Made by a program: the position numbers and the translations under genes. From an uncultured Bacteroidia bacterium (GTDB lineage Bacteria > Bacteroidota > Bacteroidia > Bacteroidales > F082), in the NCBI GenBank assembly GCA_902787095.1, contig CADAFC010000004.1, forward strand, positions 1 to 54,919: 54,919 nucleotides of DNA, given 5' to 3'. Below are positions 7,397 through 14,155 of this stretch, piece by piece. Numbering within the stretch: position 1 is the stretch's first letter; every line of letters begins with the position of its first letter. The notes under the pieces are model-generated. The model was not told the DNA's origin, did no database searches, and worked only from the letters and a program-made list of their open reading frames with translations.

Positions 7397-8953
7397 ATGA
7401 ATAATGAAGGTATAAAAAAATCGGGTTTTCTTAAGTCGCAGGCCGCATCAGCACCTGCTGACTTCCTTAATAATCAAGGACGTATACCACCTCAAGCTGT
7501 CGACTTGGAGGAGGTCGTTTTGGGTGCATTAATGCTTGAGAAAGAGGCTGTGAATGCGGTCATCGACATATTGTCACCGGAGGTGTTTTACAAGGAATCG
7601 CATCAGATGATTTTCGCTGCCATCAAGGACTTGTTCACCAAGTCGGAGCCCATCGACATCCTCACGGTGACGAATCACCTGAAGGCTACTGGCGACCTTG
7701 AGGCTGTAGGCGGTCCTTATTACATCTCGCAGCTCACCAACCGTGTGGTTTCGTCAGCAAATATTGAGTATCACTCACGCATCATCTTGCAGAAATACAT
7801 ACAGCGTCAGCTCATACAGATCTCATCGGAGACCATCAAAGACGCATACGAAGACTCTGCCGACGTGTTCGATTTGCTTGACAGTGCTGAGAACAAGCTG
7901 TTCCAGATCAGCGAGAACAACCTGCGCCGCAACTACGACCAGATGCCTGACCTCGTGAAACTCGCCATCGATGACATCGAGAAGGCGAAAAACGCCGGCT
8001 CGGAGCTTCGTGGAGTGCCCTCAGGCTACACCGAACTCGACCGCATCACACAGGGATGGCAGAAATCCGACCTCATTATCCTCGCAGCCCGTCCGAGTAT
8101 GGGTAAGACAGCGTTCGCACTCAACATGGCACGCAACGCCGCCGTTGACTTCAACAAACCGATCGCTTTCTTCTCGCTCGAGATGTCATCAGTGCAGCTC
8201 GTAACACGTCTGATTTCTTCGGAGACATCACTGACAGCTGACAAACTGCGTTCGGGACAGCTTGCAGAATACGAATGGCAGCAGCTGAACACCAAGGTTT
8301 CGCCTCTTATCAATGCCAAGTTATACATCGACGACACGCCGCAGCTTTCGGTGTTTGACCTCCGTGCCAAGTGCCGCCGACTCAAGCAACAGCACGACAT
8401 CCAGATGGTTTTCATTGATTATCTGCAACTTATGACGGCGAAGACCGAGAAAAACGGCAACCGTGAGCAGGAAATCAGCAACATCTCGCGTTCACTGAAG
8501 AGCTTGGCAAAAGAGCTCAACATCCCTGTTTTGGCACTTTCACAGCTGTCACGTAGTGTCGAGTCACGTCCGGGGTCGAAGAAGCCTATCCTCTCCGACC
8601 TTCGTGAGTCGGGTGCCATCGAGCAGGATGCCGACATGGTCATCTTCATCTATCGTCCTGAGTATTATGGACTTAGCGAGGACGAAGACCATTCATCGAC
8701 AAAGGGCAAGGCTGTCATCAACATAGCAAAACACCGTAACGGCAAGCTCGGTGACGTGGAGTTGCGTTTCGTGGGACAATACGCACGTTTCGAAGACCCT
8801 GAACCGGATTACGCTAAGAATTTTGGAAATGAGAATGCCGGCGGCAACAACGACCAACCGGCACAATTTGCTCCAAACGCCAACTTCAACACTCCGACTG
8901 AGCGCCGAGTAGGCTCCCGTATGAATAACGACCTCGGAGATGTGCCTTTTTAG
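7397..8953 (+). CDS. dnaB: Replicative DNA helicase DnaB
   Basis: 518-residue hexameric helicase that unwinds DNA ahead of the replisome. The N-terminal domain begins at about residue 30 (GRIPPQAVDLEEVVLGALMLE), and the RecA-like C-terminal domain carries Walker A ARPSMGKTAF, Walker B FIDYLQLM, and the conserved ALSQLSRSVESR and SDLRESGAIEQDAD stretches. No intein is present. The C-terminus has an Asn/Gly-rich tail ending DVPF. The ATG at 7397 lies almost on the promoter box; the family has variable N-termini, so a slightly later start cannot be excluded. Confidence 0.97.
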   Translation: MNNEGIKKSGFLKSQAASAPADFLNNQGRIPPQAVDLEEVVLGALMLEKEAVNAVIDILSPEVFYKESHQMIFAAIKDLFTKSEPIDILTVTNHLKATGDLEAVGGPYYISQLTNRVVSSANIEYHSRIILQKYIQRQLIQISSETIKDAYEDSADVFDLLDSAENKLFQISENNLRRNYDQMPDLVKLAIDDIEKAKNAGSELRGVPSGYTELDRITQGWQKSDLIILAARPSMGKTAFALNMARNAAVDFNKPIAFFSLEMSSVQLVTRLISSETSLTADKLRSGQLAEYEWQQLNTKVSPLINAKLYIDDTPQLSVFDLRAKCRRLKQQHDIQMVFIDYLQLMTAKTEKNGNREQEISNISRSLKSLAKELNIPVLALSQLSRSVESRPGSKKPILSDLRESGAIEQDADMVIFIYRPEYYGLSEDEDHSSTKGKAVINIAKHRNGKLGDVELRFVGQYARFEDPEPDYAKNFGNENAGGNNDQPAQFAPNANFNTPTERRVGSRMNNDLGDVPF

Positions 8954-8954
8954 T

Positions 8955-9078
8955 GAAAAGTTTGTAAAGTTTTTAAAGTTCATAAAGTTTGTAATCACAA
9001 ATAAAATGAAGAGACAACAGATTATGATTGTCTCTTCATTCTTTATAAACTTTTTAACTTTATAAACTTTCTACTTTA
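8955..9078. repeat. Palindromic AAAGTTT repeat block and bidirectional terminator
   Basis: Between the convergent dnaB and carbamate kinase genes. A 13-bp perfect stem (9005-9017 with 9028-9040, core GAAGAGACAA) is flanked on the left by AAAGTTTGTAAAGTTTTTAAAG-type units and on the right by their reverse complement, so the whole 120 bases can fold as one long imperfect hairpin. Confidence 0.7.
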
Positions 9079-10009
9079 CTATTCTAGTTCCTGCGTTAGG
9101 GTTTCCGAGGCTTGTGGCGTCGGTGATGACTGCCTCATGGCCTGTCTCTTCGACGAACTTGATGGCTGCACGCATCTTCGGTGCCATCGAGCCTTCTGTA
9201 AACTGTCCTTCTTCGAGGTATTTCTTGGCTTCTGCCACTGTGATACGGCCGAGAGCCTTCTCGTTTTCCTTACGGAAATTGATGTAAGCTTGAGGAACAT
9301 CGGTCAGGATATAGAATTCGTCGGCTTTCACCTGCACTGCAGCCAATGACGAGGCGAGGTCCTTGTCGATAACCGCCTCAACGCCAACGTAATAGCCGTC
9401 TTTCTCGACCACTGGGATGCCGCCGCCACCAACGGTCACCACGATGTTACCGCCTCTTGCGAGCTGTTCCACAAGTTCTATATTGTTGATTTCCAACGGT
9501 TTTGGTGATGCCACAACCTTACGCCAGCCTCTACCCTTCGGGTCCTCCTTGAAGATTGCGCCAGTGGCGGCGGCATACTCTTCAGCCTCTTCCTTCTCAT
9601 AGTAAGGACCGACAGGTTTGGTAGGGTTCTTAAACATAGGGTCGTTGCCGTCGACCAGCACGCGGGTCACCAAAGTGACGATATTATGCTTGTATCCGTG
9701 CTGTGACAATACTTTACGGAATCCAGTCTCTATCATGTAACCGATTGAGCCTTGTGTCTCCGACACACAGAAATCCATCGGCATCGCCTGCACCTCAAAC
9801 ATCTTGGCGCCAGCTTCATGCTGAAGCATCACATTGCCAACCTGTGGACCGTTTCCGTGCCCGATAATCAAATTGTCACCGTTTTTGATGAAGCTCATCA
9901 AAGCCTCACATGTATCGGTAACGTTCTCAATCTGTTCCTTGTAAGTACCTTTTTGATTGCTTCTCAGCAAAGCGTTTCCGCCGAGAGCTACAACAACTAA
10001 TTTACTCAT
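9071..10009 (-). CDS. arcC: Carbamate kinase
   Basis: 312 residues, full family length. Catalyses ATP formation from carbamoyl phosphate and ADP, giving carbamate that decays to CO2 and ammonia. Signatures: VVVALGGNALL at the N-terminus, IGHGNGPQVGN, TVGGGGIPVV, and the C-terminal GSMAPKMRAAI and VITDA.SLGNPNAGT stretches. It is the last gene after the SMR-like and lipocalin-like genes (11-base gap). No arginine deiminase or ornithine carbamoyltransferase gene lies nearby, so its carbamoyl phosphate source is not evident here. Confidence 0.96.
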   Translation of the reverse strand: MSKLVVVALGGNALLRSNQKGTYKEQIENVTDTCEALMSFIKNGDNLIIGHGNGPQVGNVMLQHEAGAKMFEVQAMPMDFCVSETQGSIGYMIETGFRKVLSQHGYKHNIVTLVTRVLVDGNDPMFKNPTKPVGPYYEKEEAEEYAAATGAIFKEDPKGRGWRKVVASPKPLEINNIELVEQLARGGNIVVTVGGGGIPVVEKDGYYVGVEAVIDKDLASSLAAVQVKADEFYILTDVPQAYINFRKENEKALGRITVAEAKKYLEEGQFTEGSMAPKMRAAIKFVEETGHEAVITDATSLGNPNAGTRIVK

Positions 10010-10020
10010 GTCTGTATGAT

Positions 10021-10362
10021 TTATTTCTCTATTTTTCTTATATATTTCACAGTTTGTCCGGAGGTGATGAGGATAAGCTCCTGGTCATCCACCTTCTCGA
10101 TTTTCAAGGTATCCGAAAAATCTTTCTTCACCGAACCGATGTTTTTACCGTTCAAAATCAAGTAATCGCCTTTTTTCTCCCATGACTCGTATGTGACATA
10201 ATCCACGTTGATGTCGGTTGCGGTACCGTCCTTATGCAGTTCAAAACCTTGTTCCTGTGTGTAACTTGTCTCTGGTTGCACCCATGCGCCAACGAGTGGG
10301 TTTGTGCACGAAATCATCGAAAATAAAAGTGCAAAAGCACTGATAAACAATACTTTTTTCAT
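10021..10362 (-). CDS. Lipocalin-like lipoprotein (Lipocalin_3 type)
   Basis: 113 residues from the MKKVLF start. The lipoprotein signal ends in MISC. The mature part matches the small Bacteroidota lipocalin-like family: VGAWVQPE near the N-terminus, GFELHKDGTATDINVDYVTY and WEKKGDYLILNGKNIG. A ligand-binding or surface role is possible but unproven. ATG at 10362 is preferred over one three codons upstream because it gives a standard signal peptide. It lies 10 bases after the SMR-like gene and 11 before arcC, so the three are probably one transcript. Confidence 0.75.
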   Translation of the reverse strand: MKKVLFISAFALLFSMISCTNPLVGAWVQPETSYTQEQGFELHKDGTATDINVDYVTYESWEKKGDYLILNGKNIGSVKKDFSDTLKIEKVDDQELILITSGQTVKYIRKIEK

Positions 10363-10372
10363 ATTTGTCAAA

Positions 10373-10732
10373 CTATTTTGCCATTGAACCGATCAATCCG
10401 ACACCAAGCATTATCAATAAGATGCCAAGCCATCCTCCCAATGACACTCTTTCACCAAGTAATGCCATTGCAATGAGCGTTGTGAAGATGTAACTGATGC
10501 TTGTGAGCGGATAAACCACTGATAATGAATAACTTTTAAGCATAAACATATAGATAATCATGGCGAAGACGTACAGCAACAGCGAAAGACCGAGCTGCCA
10601 ATTGAGGAAGCTGCGGTAAAACGCCCACGACATGCTGTAATCGAGCACCTTGTCCATGCCCACCTTCATGAAATATTGGGCGACGGCAAGGAAAGCCGAT
10701 TGTATTATCGCTGTGATTATCAGTTTAAACAT
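10373..10732 (-). CDS. Small four-helix membrane protein, EamA/SMR-like
   Basis: 119 residues with four hydrophobic segments and a final LLGERVSLGGWLGILLIMLG stretch typical of EamA/small multidrug resistance proteins. Position 11 is Gln (IIQSAF) and the membrane-embedded Glu14 of EmrE is not obvious, so it may belong to the ArnE-like flippase or EamA subgroup rather than being a drug exporter. Preceded by its own TAATTTTG promoter. Confidence 0.75.
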   Translation of the reverse strand: MFKLIITAIIQSAFLAVAQYFMKVGMDKVLDYSMSWAFYRSFLNWQLGLSLLLYVFAMIIYMFMLKSYSLSVVYPLTSISYIFTTLIAMALLGERVSLGGWLGILLIMLGVGLIGSMAK

Positions 10733-10745
10733 AAAAAATTTTTTG

Positions 10746-10753
10746 CAAAATTA
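10746..10753 (-). promoter_or_regulatory. -7 box TAATTTTG for the SMR-lipocalin-arcC group
   Basis: Minus-strand TAATTTTGC, 13 bases before the start at 10732. Confidence 0.55.
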
Positions 10754-10762
10754 CAACTTTTT

Positions 10763-11473
10763 TCAATCCAAATAATAATCTTTTAAAAAGTCTTTGTATT
10801 CTTTGGTGAAACTGTGGTCAGGATACCTTAAGACAAACGTCTCGCTTTCAATCTTATCAACCTGATTTACAACGAGTTGCATATTCAACCTATTTGGTTC
10901 TTTTCCTTCAATAGGCACTATTTTTTGCTCTTTTTTTAAATAAAATCCTTGATTTTCAGCCTCTTGCAGAAATGTGGCTGATTCACGGGCAGGAAGCACC
11001 AATGAGAAACGACCGTCTGGCTTCATCAGTTTTTTGACAGATGCCAACAAGTCACTGTAGCTCAATGTATTAGTATGTCGAGCAAGACCTTTTTTCGCCT
11101 TTTCAGGAATGTTGTCGCCGAAGAAAAACGGTGGGTTCGACACCACCAGATCGTACTTTTTCGTACAGACGTCGGAATAATGTTTTATATCGTCATTTAT
11201 GGAAAAAATACGCGTTTTCCACGCTGAATTGCTAAAATTTTGCGCTGCTTCTTCGTATGAGTCGCGGTCTATCTCCACTGCATCGGCACTGTTGATGCCT
11301 TTTTGGGCAAGCATCAGTGGTATCAGGCCACAGCCTGTCCCGATGTCAAGAACGTCGTCAGTTGTCGCCACTTCGGTCCAGCGGGCAAGCAAGATGGCAT
11401 CTGTCCCGATTTTCATGGTCGAGCGATGGTGAAAAAGGCCGAATTTCTTGAAAAAAAACGGGCGGCAATCCAT
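10763..11473 (-). CDS. trmN6: tRNA1(Val) (adenine37-N6)-methyltransferase
   Basis: 236 residues. Uses S-adenosylmethionine to make m6A37 in tRNA1(Val). N-terminus FKKFGLFHHRSTMKIGTDAILLARW is diagnostic (the F-x-QFx-hxxxxMKVGTDGxLLGAW pattern of YfiC proteins); the Rossmann fold has VLDIGTGCGLIPLMLAQ and the catalytic VVSNPPFF. It follows rimM with a 3-base gap, joining two RNA-related functions in one transcript. Confidence 0.92.
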   Translation of the reverse strand: MDCRPFFFKKFGLFHHRSTMKIGTDAILLARWTEVATTDDVLDIGTGCGLIPLMLAQKGINSADAVEIDRDSYEEAAQNFSNSAWKTRIFSINDDIKHYSDVCTKKYDLVVSNPPFFFGDNIPEKAKKGLARHTNTLSYSDLLASVKKLMKPDGRFSLVLPARESATFLQEAENQGFYLKKEQKIVPIEGKEPNRLNMQLVVNQVDKIESETFVLRYPDHSFTKEYKDFLKDYYLD

Positions 11474-11476
11474 AAT

Positions 11477-12004
11477 CTACATATTGAGATACATATCTAT
11501 CAAACCTTCAGGAGCCTTGATATTCAATACCTTAGCCTTCTTGTCAACCTTTTGGATGATGTCGTCGTGAATCGGGATGAGAATCTCCTTTCCGTCGCGC
11601 ATCACCTGGATGACGGCTTGTGTCGGGTATTCAAGCACATCTGAGATAGTGCCCACCTCCCCTTTCTCCTCATCGATGAGCTTAAAACCTATTATCTCTT
11701 TGAAATAGAAGTCGTTATCGTCAAGTTCGGGTAGCAATTCGTTAGGCAAAAACACGCCTTTTCCAAGAAACACGACAGCCTGTTCCATCCTCGTGACATC
11801 CTGGAGCTGCACGAACATCTTGTCACCGTTAATCTTCTGATTTTCAATAAAATATGGAATAAGATTACCTTTATCTTCGATTAAAAGATATCTCAGGTCA
11901 CGGAAATCGGAAGGGTTCACCACATCGAGTTTGATGGTGATTTCGCCTTTAAGTCCGTGTGTTTTAGTCACTTTGCCGAAAAAGAAGCAGTCGTTTTTTG
12001 TCAT
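11477..12004 (-). CDS. rimM: Ribosome maturation factor RimM
   Basis: 175 residues, full length. Binds S19 and helps process the 3' end of 16S rRNA in the 30S subunit. N-terminal RimM domain: FFGKVTKTHGLKGEITIKLD; C-terminal PRC-barrel: FYFKEIIGFKLIDEEKGEVGTISDVLEYPTQAVIQV, then EILIPIHDDIIQKVD. Upstream is the palindromic repeat at 12019-12113, and no clear TAnnTTTG box is visible between it and the start. Confidence 0.95.
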   Translation of the reverse strand: MTKNDCFFFGKVTKTHGLKGEITIKLDVVNPSDFRDLRYLLIEDKGNLIPYFIENQKINGDKMFVQLQDVTRMEQAVVFLGKGVFLPNELLPELDDNDFYFKEIIGFKLIDEEKGEVGTISDVLEYPTQAVIQVMRDGKEILIPIHDDIIQKVDKKAKVLNIKAPEGLIDMYLNM

Positions 12005-12018
12005 AAAATATATTCGTT

Positions 12019-12113
12019 TTCGTCATTTCGACTGGAGCGAAGCGGAATGGAGAAATCTCAAACAGATTGAATAAGATTTCTCGACTTCACTTCGTTACGC
12101 TCGAAATGACGGT
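12019..12113. repeat. GTCATTTCGA palindromic repeat element
   Basis: Two arms of about 39 bases in inverted orientation (12020-12058 and 12074-12112) around a 15-base loop. Outer ends are CGTCATTTCGA / TCGAAATGACG and inner ends AGAAATCT / AGATTTCT; the middle of the arms (GGAGCGAAGCGGAATGG) is less well matched. The same family recurs near 14.86, 21.78, 24.48 and 47.17-47.40 kb. Confidence 0.85.
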
Positions 12114-12118
12114 GCATA

Positions 12119-13171
12119 TTAAAAACCAATCAATAATCCTGCGACGCCTACAGCGACTCCCAGTCCTATCTTTATGCCTTTCGAGAGCAGGAATGCCTTT
12201 CTCGACTCTGCCAGAAGCGGCAATGCGCCGTGTCCGTCCTGCACTATCGAGTTGGCAAGCAGTATGCTGAATGGCAGCGTTCCGTTGGCAAACAGCAGCA
12301 CGAACACGAGATGCGGTCCAGACTGAGGGATGATGCCGATAAGTATTGCGATAAGCAGCACTATGTATGGATTTGCGTTCACAAGTCCTTCCAAATCAAC
12401 ATATTCCTCAAGGACGGTGATCACCAGGATCACGCCGAAGCTCCACAGGAATATCTTCGGAAGATGCACCTTTATGACGTGTTCCCAGAGGTGTTCCTGC
12501 AGGAAATGTTCTTTTGCCACTGCCACGATAACGAGAATCACCGAGAACATTGCCATCAGCGAGTAGCGTATCCATTCCTCGTCGCCGCCGTGCTCATGAC
12601 CGTGTTCGTGACCTTCGTCAATGACGCCACCGAGTATCAGGCCCAGCACCAGCACGCACATCGCGATGAGCAGAGCTCTCACGAAGGTGATGTTTTTGAG
12701 GTTGTCTTTCATCGTATGTTCATGATGATGATGGCATTCAGGCTCATCGTGGAGAGGGAATGATTTCTCTGTAAGGCCAATGTATTTGTCTTTCATCACC
12801 AGTTGCAGGATAGCGCCTACCACTACCGCTGCCACAAACATTATCAGTGTGATTGTCAATGCCTTACCGGGGAACATCGAGAACATGAAGAAAGCCTCGT
12901 CGCCTGCTGTGGCTATCAGCGCAGCCATCAAGGCAGGAAAATTCACCACTCGATGGATATAAAGTGACACTATGGTGTAGGTTCCGAGACATCCTGGTAT
13001 CACGCCCATCAGCGCACCTATCAATATCTGCATCCAGGGCGACGCCTGAAGCTTCTTCGACCACAGCCCATCGGTTTTCACGTTGATAAACTCTATTATC
13101 ATCATCATTCCGATGACGAACGCCGTTATCGTAAGTGTCTGTTGCAGAATACTATACAAATGTTCTAACAT
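12119..13171 (-). CDS. Putative 10-TM metal permease (ArsP_2 family)
   Basis: 350 residues with about ten hydrophobic segments in two repeated halves (MGVIPGCLGTYTIVSLYI and IGIIPQSGPHLVFVLLF carry matching Gly/Pro motifs). Two His-rich loops, ECHHHHEH at about 145 and GHEHGHEHGGDEE at about 190, suggest metal binding. Members of this family are annotated as heavy-metal or manganese exporters; the true ion is unknown. The start is ATG 13171; a longer frame opening with TTG runs through the -7 box and is rejected. Confidence 0.78.
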   Translation of the reverse strand: MLEHLYSILQQTLTITAFVIGMMMIIEFINVKTDGLWSKKLQASPWMQILIGALMGVIPGCLGTYTIVSLYIHRVVNFPALMAALIATAGDEAFFMFSMFPGKALTITLIMFVAAVVVGAILQLVMKDKYIGLTEKSFPLHDEPECHHHHEHTMKDNLKNITFVRALLIAMCVLVLGLILGGVIDEGHEHGHEHGGDEEWIRYSLMAMFSVILVIVAVAKEHFLQEHLWEHVIKVHLPKIFLWSFGVILVITVLEEYVDLEGLVNANPYIVLLIAILIGIIPQSGPHLVFVLLFANGTLPFSILLANSIVQDGHGALPLLAESRKAFLLSKGIKIGLGVAVGVAGLLIGF

Positions 13172-13189
13172 CGTTTTCAAAATTTTTTG

Positions 13190-13197
13190 CAAAGATA
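13190..13197 (-). promoter_or_regulatory. -7 box TATCTTTG for the metal permease
   Basis: Minus-strand TATCTTTGC, 18 bases before the ATG at 13171. Confidence 0.65.
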
Positions 13198-13235
13198 CTA
13201 ATTTTTGTTAAAAGATAAAAGATTAAAGATAAAAG

Positions 13236-13278
13236 ATAAAAAAAAGCGCGAAGCGGCCTTTATGGTCGCTTCGCGCTC
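13236..13278 (-). terminator. Terminator of the Hsp20 gene
   Basis: Perfect 10-bp GC-rich stem GCGCGAAGCG (13246-13255) with CGCTTCGCGC (13267-13276), followed by eight T on the minus strand. Confidence 0.85.
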
Positions 13279-13308
13279 TCTAAACTCTCAACTCTAAACT
13301 CTCAACTT

Positions 13309-13731
13309 TTAAAGAACATCTATGTTCTTTGAAATCTTCATTTCTTGTTTTGTTTTCTTAGGCATGACCACAGTAAGTATGCCGTGTTCGACCTTTGCGG
13401 AAATCTTGTCGGTCTCCACGTCGTCTGGCAATGTGTAGTTCTGTTCGTAGTTTGCGTATGAGAACTCGCGGCGCAGATAGTGATGCTTGTGGTCTTCGTC
13501 CTTATGTTCTGTCTTGTTTTCGATGGCGATGTTCAAATTACCGTCCTCGTTGATGTTTACGCGGCAAAACTCTTTTCTGATGCCTGGGGCTGCGAGCTCC
13601 ATTGTGTAGGCCTTGTCGTCCTCTTTCACATTGACTGCCGGTGCTGTTGTATTGGCACGAGGCATCAAATCATTGTCGAAGAATTCGTCAAATACTGTTG
13701 GGAACCAACTGTTTTTAAATACTGGTAACAT
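13309..13731 (-). CDS. Small heat-shock protein Hsp20
   Basis: 140 residues, an ATP-independent holdase. After a short N-terminal arm (MLPVFKNSWFPTVFDEFFDN) the alpha-crystallin domain runs from about 30 to 130, with YTMELAAPGIRKE, RREFSYANYEQNYTLPDDV and the conserved HGILTVVMPKK. Start at 13731 is supported by an unusually good Shine-Dalgarno GGAGG nine bases upstream, uncommon in this window. The upstream region has a sigma54-like promoter rather than the usual TAnnTTTG box. Confidence 0.95.
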   Translation of the reverse strand: MLPVFKNSWFPTVFDEFFDNDLMPRANTTAPAVNVKEDDKAYTMELAAPGIRKEFCRVNINEDGNLNIAIENKTEHKDEDHKHHYLRREFSYANYEQNYTLPDDVETDKISAKVEHGILTVVMPKKTKQEMKISKNIDVL

Positions 13732-13813
13732 AATTTTATACCTCCATAATTTTGTTAAACAATCTGTTTGTTTGATCGCCTCTGCTTTCGCATCGGCTTT
13801 CGACAGGAATAGT

Positions 13814-13829
13814 ATCAAATTATGTGCCA
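13814..13829 (-). promoter_or_regulatory. Candidate sigma54 promoter for hsp20
   Basis: Minus strand TGGCACATAATTTGAT: the -24 element TGGCAC is perfect and the spacing to the -12 element is right, but the -12 reads TTGA instead of TTGC. Upstream (13840-13877) TGTCAAAATG occurs twice, 20 bases apart, as expected of activator sites. Confidence 0.4.
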
Positions 13830-13902
13830 GAGGGTAGATTACGTCATTTTGACACATTTAATGACATTTTGACATGCCATTTTTTCAAGATTAGAAAAAA
13901 AG

Positions 13903-13979
13903 GCTCTCGCCGTGCTGCCACTTGTTCCTGCTGAAAGTGTTTGGAAACTCTGTAAATGGACAAGTGCAACGGCGAGAGC
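13903..13979 (-). terminator. Long hairpin and T-tract after the Hdr-like operon
   Basis: Arms GCTCTCGCCGT (13903-13913) and ACGGCGAGAGC (13969-13979) plus an inner CACTTGT/ACAAGTG pairing enclose a 30-base loop; seven T follow on the minus strand. Works as terminator for the HdrED gene, but is much larger than the other terminators here. Confidence 0.6.
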
Positions 13980-13992
13980 AATTTAAAAATCC

Positions 13993-14155
13993 CAACTTTA
14001 TAACTTTAAACTATAAAACTGACTATAAACTTTAAACTTCAAACTTCAAAACTGACTATAAACTTTAAACTTCAAACTTCAAAACTGACTTTAAACTTTA
14101 AACTATAAACTTTAAAACTGACTTTAAACTTTAAACTATAAACTTTAAACTATAA
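13993..14155. repeat. 33-bp AT-rich minisatellite
   Basis: About four units of roughly 33 bases, each starting AACTGACT(A/T)TAAACTTTAAAC and continuing with TTCAAACTTCAAA or TATAAACTTTAAA. Two units at 14017-14083 are almost identical. The array runs into the last codons of the HdrED gene. The same core ACTGACT.TAAACT.TAAAC is found at 655-676. Confidence 0.85.

Noticed and set aside
12230..12763. 177-codon plus-strand frame
   Set aside because: Antisense to the metal permease and rich in His/Gln from its His loops; a shadow frame.
13993..14155. Repeat array considered as a CRISPR
   Set aside because: Units are contiguous with no unique spacers and no cas genes lie nearby.
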